Below, piece by piece: positions 20,656 to 28,869 of a stretch of DNA of 64,000 nucleotides (its first letter is position 1; each line of letters starts with the position of its first letter). The DNA lies in NCBI GenBank assembly GCA_025210455.1, contig JAOARQ010000044.1:62001-126000 (forward strand), given 5' to 3'. A model generated the notes under the pieces. That model saw only the letters and a list, made by a program, of their open reading frames with translations. It was not told the DNA's origin and searched no databases. Made by a program: the position numbers and the translations under genes. Source of the DNA: Pelagimonas sp. Its GTDB lineage: Bacteria > Pseudomonadota > Alphaproteobacteria > Rhodobacterales > Rhodobacteraceae.

Positions 20656-21003
20656 ATGACAATCACCCGCATCGAAACCGGCCAGCGCATGAGCAAAATC
20701 GTCAAGCACAATGGCGTGGCCTATCTGTGTGGCCAGACCTCAGATGCGCCCACTGTTGCTGAACAGACCCGCGAATGCCTGGCCAAGGTGGAAGATCTGC
20801 TGGCCAAGGCAGGCAGCGATAAAACCCGCCTTCTGCAATGCACCATCTGGCTGGCGGATATGGCGGATTTTGCCGAAATGAACGCGGTCTGGGATGCCTG
20901 GGTGCCCGAAGGCCACGCCCCGGCGCGTGCCTGCGGCGAAGCCAAACTGGCACGCGATGTGCTGAAAGTGGAACTGCTGGTCACCGCTGCCTGCGACGCC
21001 TGA
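20656..21003 (+). CDS. RidA/YjgF family protein
   Basis: 115 residues, start [20 protein letters not shown] after CAACAGGAGACCCCC. The chorismate-mutase-like fold shows [20 protein letters not shown], the segment [20 protein letters not shown], and the ligand Arg in [18 protein letters not shown]. RidA proteins hydrolyse reactive enamine/imine intermediates. Divergent from the thi operon and upstream of the potABCD-type transporter, which opens an amine-related island holding a second RidA gene (31114-31530). Confidence 0.88.
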   Translation: MTITRIETGQRMSKIVKHNGVAYLCGQTSDAPTVAEQTRECLAKVEDLLAKAGSDKTRLLQCTIWLADMADFAEMNAVWDAWVPEGHAPARACGEAKLARDVLKVELLVTAACDA

Positions 21004-21142
21004 AACGGGGCGCAATGGATCTAAAAACGCAATTGGCTGGCATGTTTTCCTAAAGGCCAGCCATTTGCATCACCGTTTTCATTGCGCTGAAAATTCTGGC
21101 ATTCCCTTTGTAAATTTATGAATTTGTTTGACTAATTAGGTG

Positions 21143-21157
21143 TTAGGCTTTGCCTAA
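21143..21157. promoter_or_regulatory. Palindromic candidate operator upstream of the ABC transporter
   Basis: TTAGGC, loop TTT, GCCTAA: a perfect 6-bp inverted repeat 85 bases before the transporter start. A 14-of-15 match occurs at 32990-33004, upstream of the oppositely oriented end of the same island. A shared regulator is inferred. Confidence 0.5.
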
Positions 21158-21241
21158 GGCTTGCTGAGGAAGTCAATTCTTAGGGCCATCGTTCAGACCG
21201 TATATACCTGTCAGGAATTCGCGGGACGGACGGAGGCGCAG

Positions 21242-22333
21242 GTGTCTGACAAGGAAACGATCGCGATTGACGTGCGGGATGCGGTCAAACGCTATGGCGA
21301 TTTTACAGCGCTCAAGCAGATTTCGCTGTCGATCAGGGACAATGAATTTTTCACGCTTCTGGGGCCATCTGGCTGCGGCAAGACAACGCTGCTGCGGATG
21401 ATTGCCGGGTTTGAAACGGTCACGGAAGGGGCGATCTATCTCTTTGGGGATGAGATCGAAAATCTACCACCCAACAAACGCCCGGTGAATACGGTTTTTC
21501 AGAACTATGCGCTGTTCCCGCATATGACCATTCTCGACAATGTGGCCTTTGGATTGGAAATGCGTGGCAGTTCGGAGTCCGAAGCGCGCCGCAAGGCCGG
21601 CGAGATGCTTGAGCTGGTGCAGCTGTCGCAGTTCGCTGCCCGCAAGCCCAGCCAATTGTCTGGTGGACAGCAGCAGCGTGTGGCGCTGGCCCGCGCGCTG
21701 GCGCCGAAGCCCAAGGTGCTGCTGCTGGACGAACCGCTGTCGGCGCTGGATCTGAAGCTGCGCAAGGCGATGCAGCTAGAGCTGAAGCATCTGCAGCGTG
21801 ATACCGGGATCACCTTTATCTTTGTCACCCATGATCAGGAAGAAGCCCTGACCATGTCGGACCGGATCGCCGTCATGTCAGCGGGCGAGATGCAGCAGCT
21901 GGGATCGCCCACCGATATCTATGAACGCCCGCACAACATGTTCGTTGCGGATTTCATCGGCGAAACCAACCTGTTAGAGGTTTCCGTGGATGGGATCACG
22001 CAGGGGCGCGCCACCTGTCATCTGGGCGGCGGGCACGAACTGACCTGCAATGCGGTCGAGGGAATTGGCATCGGGTCAAAGGTGCATATGTCGATCCGAC
22101 CCGAACGGCTTTACATGTCGGACAGCCCCGCAGAGGCCGAAAGCCTGAAAGGGCGGATCAAGGAAAACATCTTTGTCGGGACCGATATCACCACCATTGT
22201 CGATCTGCATGATGGCCCGGATTTTGTGGTGCGGACTTCGAATTCTGATCGTGGCAACAAGCGGATCTTTGAGCCAGGCACCGAAATGTTCGTCAATATG
22301 GAGCTGGGGGCGGCACGCCTCTTGGTGGACTGA
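21242..22333 (+). CDS. potA: Polyamine-type ABC transporter ATP-binding protein
   Basis: 363 residues starting at a GTG (21242) that follows GGAGGCGCAG; a TTG at 21161 would extend it without support. Walker A GPSGCGKTT, Q-loop VFQNYALFPH, signature LSGGQQQRVALARAL, Walker B VLLLDEPLSALD, then a C-terminal TOBE domain (VHMSIRPERLYM). It energises import together with the two permeases and binding protein downstream. Its stop overlaps the next start as TGATG. The precise ligand is not readable from the sequence. Confidence 0.92.
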   Translation: MSDKETIAIDVRDAVKRYGDFTALKQISLSIRDNEFFTLLGPSGCGKTTLLRMIAGFETVTEGAIYLFGDEIENLPPNKRPVNTVFQNYALFPHMTILDNVAFGLEMRGSSESEARRKAGEMLELVQLSQFAARKPSQLSGGQQQRVALARALAPKPKVLLLDEPLSALDLKLRKAMQLELKHLQRDTGITFIFVTHDQEEALTMSDRIAVMSAGEMQQLGSPTDIYERPHNMFVADFIGETNLLEVSVDGITQGRATCHLGGGHELTCNAVEGIGIGSKVHMSIRPERLYMSDSPAEAESLKGRIKENIFVGTDITTIVDLHDGPDFVVRTSNSDRGNKRIFEPGTEMFVNMELGAARLLVD

Positions 22334-23262
22334 TGGCATCGGGGGCAGCAAGCGGCGGCAGCGCCACCACCGATACCTACAAAGAGGCACGCACATGGTT
22401 GTTGCTGCCTGCCTGGCTGACGCTGGCCATTCTGGTGCTGGCGCCGGTGATCATGATGCTGATCTACTCGTTTCTCACCAAAGAGTTCCGGGGCGGCGTC
22501 ATCTGGGAGTTTTCTCTGGCGGCCTATGATCAGTTCTTTTTTGACCGCGGCCTGTTTGGGGATGAACCGCCCAAGATCGAATGGACCTATGTCACCATCT
22601 TCTGGCGCTCGATCTGGCAGGCGGGGGCGGCGACGCTGCTTAGCCTGGTGATCGGCTTTCCCACCGCCTATTTCATTGCCACACGTTCTGCAAACATGCG
22701 CCCGATCTGGGTGTTTCTGATCACCATTCCCTATTGGGTTAATCTGCTGATCCGCACCGTGTCGATGAAGTTTCTGCTGCGCGATCAGGGCCCTTTGAAT
22801 GACGCGCTGATAAAGATCGGCCTGATCGACAGCCCACTTCATATCGTCAACACCAATTTCGCGGTGCAGCTGGGGCTGTTCTATTCCTACCTGCCGTTCA
22901 TGGTGCTGCCCATCTATGCTGCTGTTGAACGCTACAACTTTGCCCTCTCCGAGGCTGCGGCGGATCTCTATGCCTCAAAGTGGACAACCCTGCGACGGGT
23001 GCTGTTGCCTGCGGTCAAACCCGGCGTGGTGGCGGGCTGTATTCTGGTTTTTGTCCCCTCAATGGGGTCGTTTCTGGCGCCTGATCTGCTGGGGGGCGCG
23101 CGCAACTTCATGATCGGTTCGCTGATCGAAGAGCAATTCAAAGGCAATGCGGGCAACTGGCCCTTTGGGGCGGCCGCGTCGATGATCCTGCTGACCATGG
23201 TTCTGGTCATCCTGATGATTTCGGCCAGACAACAGGCCAAAGCTGACAGGGCGGGGGGCTGA
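22333..23262 (+). CDS. potB: Polyamine-type ABC transporter permease 1
   Basis: A 309-residue inner-membrane permease. Hydrophobic helices begin at about residue 23 (WLLLPAWLTLAILVLAPVIM) and the binding-protein-dependent transport domain carries the EAA loop in SEAAADLYASKWTTLRRVLL. The variant sequence at the DLLGGAR exit motif is typical of PotB/PotH proteins. Start coupled to potA by TGATG, stop 3 bases before potC. Confidence 0.9.
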   Translation: MASGAASGGSATTDTYKEARTWLLLPAWLTLAILVLAPVIMMLIYSFLTKEFRGGVIWEFSLAAYDQFFFDRGLFGDEPPKIEWTYVTIFWRSIWQAGAATLLSLVIGFPTAYFIATRSANMRPIWVFLITIPYWVNLLIRTVSMKFLLRDQGPLNDALIKIGLIDSPLHIVNTNFAVQLGLFYSYLPFMVLPIYAAVERYNFALSEAAADLYASKWTTLRRVLLPAVKPGVVAGCILVFVPSMGSFLAPDLLGGARNFMIGSLIEEQFKGNAGNWPFGAAASMILLTMVLVILMISARQQAKADRAGG

Positions 23263-23265
23263 TCC

Positions 23266-24075
23266 ATGGCAAGCAAGCAGTTCGACATTAAATCTTACAG
23301 GGGCTTCAAAGGGATAACCCTACTCTGTCTGATCATCCTTTACGCGCCGCTGGTGGTGGTCACGATCTACAGCTTCAACGAGTCGCAATCGCTGACCAAC
23401 TGGGAAGGGCTGTCGCTGCGCTGGTATGCGGATGTCTTCACCGGGCCGGAAAGTGGCAAGTTCAAAGCGGCGGCCTGGAACAGTTTTACCATCGCGATTG
23501 TTGCCGCCACTACGGCGACCGCCATCGCCACACTGGCGGCCACGGGCATGGTGCGCGGGGGGCGGTTTCGCTTTCGCAGCCTGTCTTTTGGCCTGATCAG
23601 CCTGCCGCTGATGGTGCCAGAAATCGTGCTGGCTGTGGCGACGCTGATCTTTTTCAATGCAATCGGCTTTCAGCGCGGCTTTCTGACCATCCTGATGGCG
23701 CATATCGCCTTTTGCATTCCTTTCGCCTATCTGCCCATTTCCGCCCGGATGCAGGGTATCGATGACAGCTATGAACAGGCGGCGCTGGATCTGTATGCCA
23801 GCCGGAGACAGGCCTTTACCAAGATCCTGCTGCCCCTGATGATGCCCGGCATCATTTCGGGGTTTCTTCTGGCGTTTATTGTCAGCCTTGATGATTTCAT
23901 CATCACAAACTTTGTCAAAGGGGCAGGTGTCGAAACCCTGCCAACGGCGATCTTTGGGTCGGTCAAACAGGGGATCAAACCAAACATCATGGCGATTTCG
24001 ACCATGTTGCTGGGTGTTTCCATCGTGATGGTCACCATCAGCTATCTGGTCAGCAAAAACGACAACACAAAATAA
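23266..24075 (+). CDS. potC: Polyamine-type ABC transporter permease 2
   Basis: A 269-residue permease. The first helix is [20 protein letters not shown], followed by the PotC-like [20 protein letters not shown]. The EAA loop is in [20 protein letters not shown] and the late [18 protein letters not shown] is highly characteristic of PotC/PotI. It forms the membrane channel with the preceding permease. Confidence 0.92.
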   Translation: MASKQFDIKSYRGFKGITLLCLIILYAPLVVVTIYSFNESQSLTNWEGLSLRWYADVFTGPESGKFKAAAWNSFTIAIVAATTATAIATLAATGMVRGGRFRFRSLSFGLISLPLMVPEIVLAVATLIFFNAIGFQRGFLTILMAHIAFCIPFAYLPISARMQGIDDSYEQAALDLYASRRQAFTKILLPLMMPGIISGFLLAFIVSLDDFIITNFVKGAGVETLPTAIFGSVKQGIKPNIMAISTMLLGVSIVMVTISYLVSKNDNTK

Positions 24076-24094
24076 CCAACAGACGGAGAGACAC

Positions 24095-25132
24095 ATGAAA
24101 CATCTGATGAAAAGCGGCGTGGCGGCCCTGGCTCTGACCATTGGTGCCAGCGCGGCGAGTGCCGAGGGCGAGCTGGTTGTCTACCACTGGTTCGAATATA
24201 TGCCGCAGGAGCTGCTGACCAAGTTTACCGAAGAAACCGGCATTTCGGTCACCATGGACACCTATGATTCAAACGAAGCGATGCTGGCCTCTCTGAAGGC
24301 GGGAGGGCTGGGCACCTATGATGTGTCTGTGCCGGGCGACTATATGGTTGCGATCATGGCGGGCGAAGGCATGCTGGGCACCATCGCCGATGGCGAGCTG
24401 AAAAACAAAGCCAATATCGCGCCGGAATGGGCGGACCCCAGCTTTGACCCCGGACGCCAGTCGTCGATCCCGTATCAGTGGGGCTCAACCAGTTTTGCGG
24501 TCAACCGCGATGCCTATCAGGGCGATATCCAGACAACTGATATTCTGTTCAACCCACCCGCCGAGCTGCAGGGCCGGATCAACATGCTGGACAGTCAGGG
24601 CGAAGTCATGGCCGCCGCTGCGATCCATATGGGTATTCCGCAATGCTCTACCGACCGCGAGCAGCTGAAGGCGCTGAATGCCATGCTTCAGGGGGCGAAA
24701 CAGCATTGGGCATCGTTCAACTCCGACACCGCAAAAGAGGTGCTGGTGTCAGGGGATGCGGCTGTGGGCCAAATCTATGATGGCTTTGCCGCCAAGGCAC
24801 GCGCCGAAGGGGCAAATGTGGAATATGCCTACCCAACGCAGGGCTATATCGCCTGGATGGACAATGTTGTTCTGCTAAAAGATGCGCCCAACCGCGACAA
24901 TGCACTGAAGTTCATGGATTTCCTGCTTGAGCCGGAAAACGTGGCCATGCTGACCAACTGGACGCAATATAATGCGGGCGTCTCTGGTGTTACGGATCTG
25001 CTGACCCCGGAACTGGCCTCTCAGCCTGAAAAGAACCCCCATGCCAATGCTGGCCCCGGTGTGTTCATTCAGGTCTGTGATCAGCAAACACAGGCGGTCT
25101 ATGATCAGATCTGGACCAACCTGAAGAAATAA
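24095..25132 (+). CDS. Polyamine-type periplasmic substrate-binding protein
   Basis: 345 residues with a signal peptide (MKHLMKSGVAALALTIGASA, cleaved near SAEGEL). The mature start ELVVYHWFEYMPQELLTKF, followed by DTYDSNEAMLASLKAGGLGT and VPGDYMVAIMAGEGMLG, matches PotD/PotF-type receptors. The ligand-loop aromatic residues are only partly recognisable, so spermidine, putrescine or another cationic amine all remain possible. Followed by an intrinsic terminator that ends the transporter operon. Confidence 0.9.
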   Translation: MKHLMKSGVAALALTIGASAASAEGELVVYHWFEYMPQELLTKFTEETGISVTMDTYDSNEAMLASLKAGGLGTYDVSVPGDYMVAIMAGEGMLGTIADGELKNKANIAPEWADPSFDPGRQSSIPYQWGSTSFAVNRDAYQGDIQTTDILFNPPAELQGRINMLDSQGEVMAAAAIHMGIPQCSTDREQLKALNAMLQGAKQHWASFNSDTAKEVLVSGDAAVGQIYDGFAAKARAEGANVEYAYPTQGYIAWMDNVVLLKDAPNRDNALKFMDFLLEPENVAMLTNWTQYNAGVSGVTDLLTPELASQPEKNPHANAGPGVFIQVCDQQTQAVYDQIWTNLKK

Positions 25133-25149
25133 GCCGGTTAGAACAGACG

Positions 25150-25176
25150 AAAGCCCCCGCTGTACCGGGGGCTTTT
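25150..25176 (+). terminator. Intrinsic terminator of the transporter operon
   Basis: A 10-bp stem AAAGCCCCCG / CGGGGGCTTT with a 6-base loop and a T-run, 17 bases past the binding-protein stop. Confidence 0.9.
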
Positions 25177-25200
25177 GCATTTTGTCTTTTCTGATCGGGG

Positions 25201-26349
25201 TTATCTGCTGATATCTTCCAGAAGACGATCCATCATCGCATCACAGGCTTTAAGCTGGCTGAGTTCAAGATATTCATCTGGCTTGTGGCCCTGACTCTCC
25301 ATTGAGCCGGGGCCGCAGACCACGGTCGGGATGCCCAATTCGCTGAAGAACCCCGCCTCGGTGCCAAAGGCCACCTTTGTGGTGCTGTTGCTGCGCGCCA
25401 GTTTCTGCGCATATGAGACCACCGCATGGCTTTGCGCCACATCGAGACCCGGATAGGCGTTGTATTGTTCAACCTCCACACGCGCCTCTGGGCATTGGCT
25501 CTGATAGCTAGCCCCCACACGGGCAGCGGCGCTTTGGATTTGTGACAGAATCTCTTTGCCCTGATCCGCGGCGAGGTGGCGGTATTCAAAGGTCAGTTCA
25601 GCCCGGTCGGGCACGATGTTCAGCGCGGTGCCCCCTGACATCTTGCCCACGTGAAAACTGGTGTAGGGCACGCTATAGGCCGTGTCCTGCGCGCCCTCAC
25701 GGGCATAAAGCGCCTGCAACCGGCGCAGTTCGGTGATGAAATCCGTTGCCAGATGCAGCGCATTGGTAAACCTGGGGGCGAGGGCGGAATGCCCGCTGGA
25801 CCCATGGCAGACCGCCCGCAGCGCGGCCTTGCCCTTATGCCCGATGGCCACCTGCATTTCAGTGGGTTCACCGACAAAACAGGCGCGCGGCTGACCCAGC
25901 ATCGGGGCCAGTCGATCCAACATCTGTTGCAGACCGACACAGCCCACCTCTTCGTCATAAGACAGGGCGATCTTTAGCGGTTCGCGCAGATCTGCCGCGC
26001 TGGCGCGATCCGCCAACGCCATGAGTGAAGCCACAAAGCCTTTCATATCGGTTGTCCCGCGACCATACAGGCGGTCGCCGTCTCGGGTCAGATGAAAGGG
26101 ATCTTTTGTCCAGCTTTGCCCCGCGACCGGAACAACATCCGTATGGGCCGACAGCAAAACCCCATCCCCCGCCGGGCCCTTTTCGGCATAAAGCCCGGTT
26201 TTCTCTCCGCCGGGGTCGGTTATGCGATGCACCGTAAAACCGCGCGCCTCCAGAAAGCCTTCAACATAGCTGGCCAGCGCAAGATTTGAGTTGCTGCTGA
26301 CCGTATCAAAGCGGATCAGCTTATCGAGAATATCCAGTGTTGTGGTCAT
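25201..26349 (-). CDS. argE: M20-family deacylase, acetylornithine deacetylase-like
   Basis: A 382-residue zinc peptidase of the M20/ArgE type. The start MTTTLDILDKLIRFDTVSSN at 26349 is chosen because the longer frame runs into mobile DNA. Metal ligands appear in LLSAHTDVVPVAG, GRGTTDMKGFVAS, YDEEVGCVGLQ and GEPTEMQVA, and a dimerisation domain in SSGHSALAPRFTNALH. ArgE releases ornithine from acetylornithine. Beside a polyamine-type importer it might instead deacylate an imported N-acyl amine. It converges on the transporter operon. Confidence 0.85.
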   Translation of the reverse strand: MTTTLDILDKLIRFDTVSSNSNLALASYVEGFLEARGFTVHRITDPGGEKTGLYAEKGPAGDGVLLSAHTDVVPVAGQSWTKDPFHLTRDGDRLYGRGTTDMKGFVASLMALADRASAADLREPLKIALSYDEEVGCVGLQQMLDRLAPMLGQPRACFVGEPTEMQVAIGHKGKAALRAVCHGSSGHSALAPRFTNALHLATDFITELRRLQALYAREGAQDTAYSVPYTSFHVGKMSGGTALNIVPDRAELTFEYRHLAADQGKEILSQIQSAAARVGASYQSQCPEARVEVEQYNAYPGLDVAQSHAVVSYAQKLARSNSTTKVAFGTEAGFFSELGIPTVVCGPGSMESQGHKPDEYLELSQLKACDAMMDRLLEDISR

Positions 26350-26444
26350 GCAATACGCCTGTGTCTGGGGCCCGTTCCCAATCCTATAGCAGTGGCCCAT
26401 GGGGTAAACTTTGGAAAAGCGAAGCTGTGCTTCGGTTTTGCCTA

Positions 26445-26708
26445 GGGTCAGGACCCAGTAATTTGCAACGCTCAGCATGGAAAAATGCGTGCAATCAGCG
26501 GCTTGAGTTTCGCCGACAAGGCTGGTTGCCTTAGCAAGAAAGTCATGCCTCTGAGGGCGTGCATTTCTCCATGCCCTTCGGGTTCGTCGGATTTCGCCCC
26601 AACCTGCGCTATATGCCCTTGAAATAGAACCACTATTTTGGTGGACATATGCCTTGTTTGGAACGAAATCTGGCGAACTGAGCGTTGCAAGTTACTGGGT
26701 CCTGACCC
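26445..26708. mobile_element. 264-bp MITE-like element with 31-bp terminal inverted repeats
   Basis: The ends at 26445-26475 and 26678-26708 are inverted repeats of 31 bp with one mismatch, beginning GGGTCAGGACCCAGTAA. Both ends are flanked by TA (26443-26444 and 26709-26710), a plausible target duplication. The interior of about 200 bases encodes no recognisable transposase. GGNTCAGGnCC ends and a TA duplication also mark the IS5/IS427-like element at 53181-54047, so that family may mobilise it. It lies in the otherwise gene-free 26350-26905 gap. Confidence 0.75.
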
Positions 26709-26863
26709 TATGCCTAGGGCTTGCGAAGCGGGGTGCAGCAGATTACCACTTTCCCCATGAGCCCATTTCTTCATCTTGTCGTGCTGGAACGACACAGCGC
26801 CCACCGCAGAAAGCGTTTCGCTGGATAGCCCGTCTCCTGTTTGCGTAATTCACTGCAAACTTT

Positions 26864-26889
26864 GGGTCAGGATCAAAGCATCCTGCCCC
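26864..26889 (+). repeat. 26-bp imperfect palindrome, copy 1
   Basis: GGGTCAGGAT, six bases, ATCCTGCCCC. The same arms in the opposite orientation, with the same total length, occur at 38895-38920. The 5' half matches the first nine bases of the MITE ends at 26445/26708. It lies 16 bases before the dioxygenase start, so it could also influence that gene's translation. Confidence 0.5.
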
Positions 26890-26905
26890 TTACAGGAGAC
26901 AAGAG

Positions 26906-27856
26906 ATGACTGAATTTACTGACATTCCGGTGCTGGATCTGGCACCGCTGACTGCGGGCGGGGATACCACTGCGCTGGCATCCGCTTTTGCCCGGGCCTA
27001 TGGCGAAACCGGCTTTGGCTATATCATCAACCACGGCATTGATCCAAAGCTGCGCGCCGCTGTGTTTGAGGCGTCAAAGCAGTTCCACGCCCTGCCACTT
27101 GCGGCGAAAACGGCGATTTCGCTGAACAAAACTCATCGCGGTTACATTGCGATCAACACCTCAACCGATGTGAATTCGGATCTGGCCGAGGTGACCAAGC
27201 CCAACCAATCCGCGTCTTTCATGATGATGCGCGAAGATGAGGTTGCGGATCCAGATGTCTATCTGTCTGGCCCAAATCAATGGCCGGATCTGGCTGGTTT
27301 TCGCGCGGCCTGCGAAGCTTATGCACAGGCGATGACAGGGCTTGGGCAAAATCTGATGGGGCTGGCACTGGACGCTATCGGTGTCACGGATCGCAGCATT
27401 CTTGCAGCCTTTGAGACCCCCACGCTATGGCTGCGCCTGCTGCACTATCCGTCGCAATCGCCGCAAAGCCCGGCTGATCTTTATGGCTCGGCGCCGCATA
27501 AGGATTTCGGTTGTCTGACACTTCTGGCGCAGGATGATGTGGGAGGGCTGCAGGTGCAGACTCCGGCAGGTAACTGGGTGGATGCGCCGCCGGTCGAAGA
27601 CGCCTTTATCGTCAATGTGGGCGATATGCTGCATATTCTGTCAAACGGGCGGCTGCTGTCGACGCCGCACCGGGTGATCAACACCAGCGGGCGCGAAAGG
27701 TTTTCAGTGCCGTTCTTTTTTGACCCGCATGTCTCAACCCGGATCGCGCCCCTTCCGGGAACAGGAGAGTCCAGGTTTGACAGTCTGAACTTTGGCGATT
27801 TCCTGAGGGGCGAACTGGAAGCCGGGTATGAGGCGCATCAGGACGACGCATCATAG
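26906..27856 (+). CDS. Isopenicillin-N-synthase-like 2-oxoglutarate/Fe(II) dioxygenase
   Basis: 316 residues, start MTEFTDIPVLDLAPLTAGGD after ACAGGAGACAAGAG. The N-terminal DIOX_N region contains GFGYIINHGIDPKLR. The jelly-roll core has the iron triad in SAPHKDFGCLTLL (His-x-Asp) and LSTPHRVINTSGRERFSVPF (distal His; the R-x-S that binds 2-oxoglutarate). Substrates of this broad family cannot be read from sequence. Alone on its strand between the ArgE-like gene and the LysR gene, it likely oxidises an imported amine or amino acid. Confidence 0.88.
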   Translation: MTEFTDIPVLDLAPLTAGGDTTALASAFARAYGETGFGYIINHGIDPKLRAAVFEASKQFHALPLAAKTAISLNKTHRGYIAINTSTDVNSDLAEVTKPNQSASFMMMREDEVADPDVYLSGPNQWPDLAGFRAACEAYAQAMTGLGQNLMGLALDAIGVTDRSILAAFETPTLWLRLLHYPSQSPQSPADLYGSAPHKDFGCLTLLAQDDVGGLQVQTPAGNWVDAPPVEDAFIVNVGDMLHILSNGRLLSTPHRVINTSGRERFSVPFFFDPHVSTRIAPLPGTGESRFDSLNFGDFLRGELEAGYEAHQDDAS

Positions 27857-27869
27857 CCGTGACGTGACT

Positions 27870-27911
27870 GTCAGGGGCGGCGGGTGTCGTGTTCGCTGAT
27901 GCCCGCCTGAC
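27870..27911. terminator. Hairpin between convergent genes
   Basis: A bulged inverted repeat (GTCAGG...GGCGGG with CCCGCC-TGAC) fills the 56-base gap between the dioxygenase and the convergent LysR gene. There is no clear T-run; it is probably a weak bidirectional terminator. Confidence 0.4.
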
Positions 27912-27912
27912 C

Positions 27913-28848
27913 CTAGCCCTGCGCTGTAAACAAACCCGGCAGGGTGCCGGATTTCATCACCTGTACAGAATGCAGGATAAAGGCCTTTAAGGTGTTGGTT
28001 TCATTGTCAGCCCGACTGCGCAGCAGGCCCAGCCGCATTGGGCGCAGCTTACCTGCCAGCGGGATGAAGATCAGTTTCTTGCCATCTGGTGACAGGGTGT
28101 TCAGCGGCCGGATATTGGCAATGGAAAACCCAAAGCCATTGGCCACCAGCGACCGCATCACCGACATATCCGAGGTGCGTTCAGCGATTGTGGGTTTGAT
28201 CTGTGCTTCGCTGAAGAAAGACAGGAAATATTCGCTGCTAAAGGGTAGATCCAGCAGCACCATGGGGCTGTCTTGCAATTGGGGAATGGTCAGCTTGGTC
28301 TGGTCTGCAAAGGGGTGATCTTCGCCCACAACCACATAGGGCGGCAACTCATGCAGGGGTTGAAATTCGAGATCCGCCGGGATGTCCAGATCATATGTCA
28401 GAGCGATGTCCAGTTCGGCCCGGCGCAACTGGCTAAAGATTTCGGCCTGATTCAATTCCCGCTGATCAATGCGCACATCGGGATGGGCCTGTTCAAAATC
28501 CCGCCGTAGACCGGGCAGGACAAACTGCGCAAATGTCACCAGACATCCGACTGACAGAATGCCCTGCACCTTGCCCGTGATTTCCCCCGCCAGCGTTGAC
28601 AGAAGCTCGGCTTCGCGCAGGACAAATTCGGTGCGCTCCATGAATTTATGGCCCGCTTTGGTCAGCGACAGGCCCCGCGCATGTTCGCGCACGAACAGGG
28701 TGATGCCAAACTCTACCTCTAACTGGGTGATGGCCGCCGAGATGGAAGGAGAGGATACATTCAGCTTGTCGCTGGCTGCGGCAATGCTGCCTGCCTTTCC
28801 GACCGCCACAAAGTATTCAAGCTGTCGCAGCGTATATCTGAAAGGCAT
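27913..28848 (-). CDS. LysR-family transcriptional regulator
   Basis: 311 residues. The helix-turn-helix is at about 5-65 (YTLRQLEYFVAVGKAGSIAA, VSSPSISAAITQLEVEFG) and the effector domain follows (ILSVGCLVTFAQFVLPGLRR, LDIALTYDLDIPADLEF). It is the last gene in line with the monooxygenase, RidA, DUF1028 and aldehyde dehydrogenase genes, 21 bases after the dehydrogenase. It probably senses the pathway substrate and may bind the TTAGGC palindromes at both ends of the island. Confidence 0.9.
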   Translation of the reverse strand: MPFRYTLRQLEYFVAVGKAGSIAAASDKLNVSSPSISAAITQLEVEFGITLFVREHARGLSLTKAGHKFMERTEFVLREAELLSTLAGEITGKVQGILSVGCLVTFAQFVLPGLRRDFEQAHPDVRIDQRELNQAEIFSQLRRAELDIALTYDLDIPADLEFQPLHELPPYVVVGEDHPFADQTKLTIPQLQDSPMVLLDLPFSSEYFLSFFSEAQIKPTIAERTSDMSVMRSLVANGFGFSIANIRPLNTLSPDGKKLIFIPLAGKLRPMRLGLLRSRADNETNTLKAFILHSVQVMKSGTLPGLFTAQG

Positions 28849-28869
28849 AGGCGCATCCCTCTGATAGGA

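Noticed and set aside
26472-26804. 110-residue minus-strand frame covering the MITE
   Set aside because: It runs across the right inverted repeat and target duplication of the element, so it is not a gene unit; no transposase motif.
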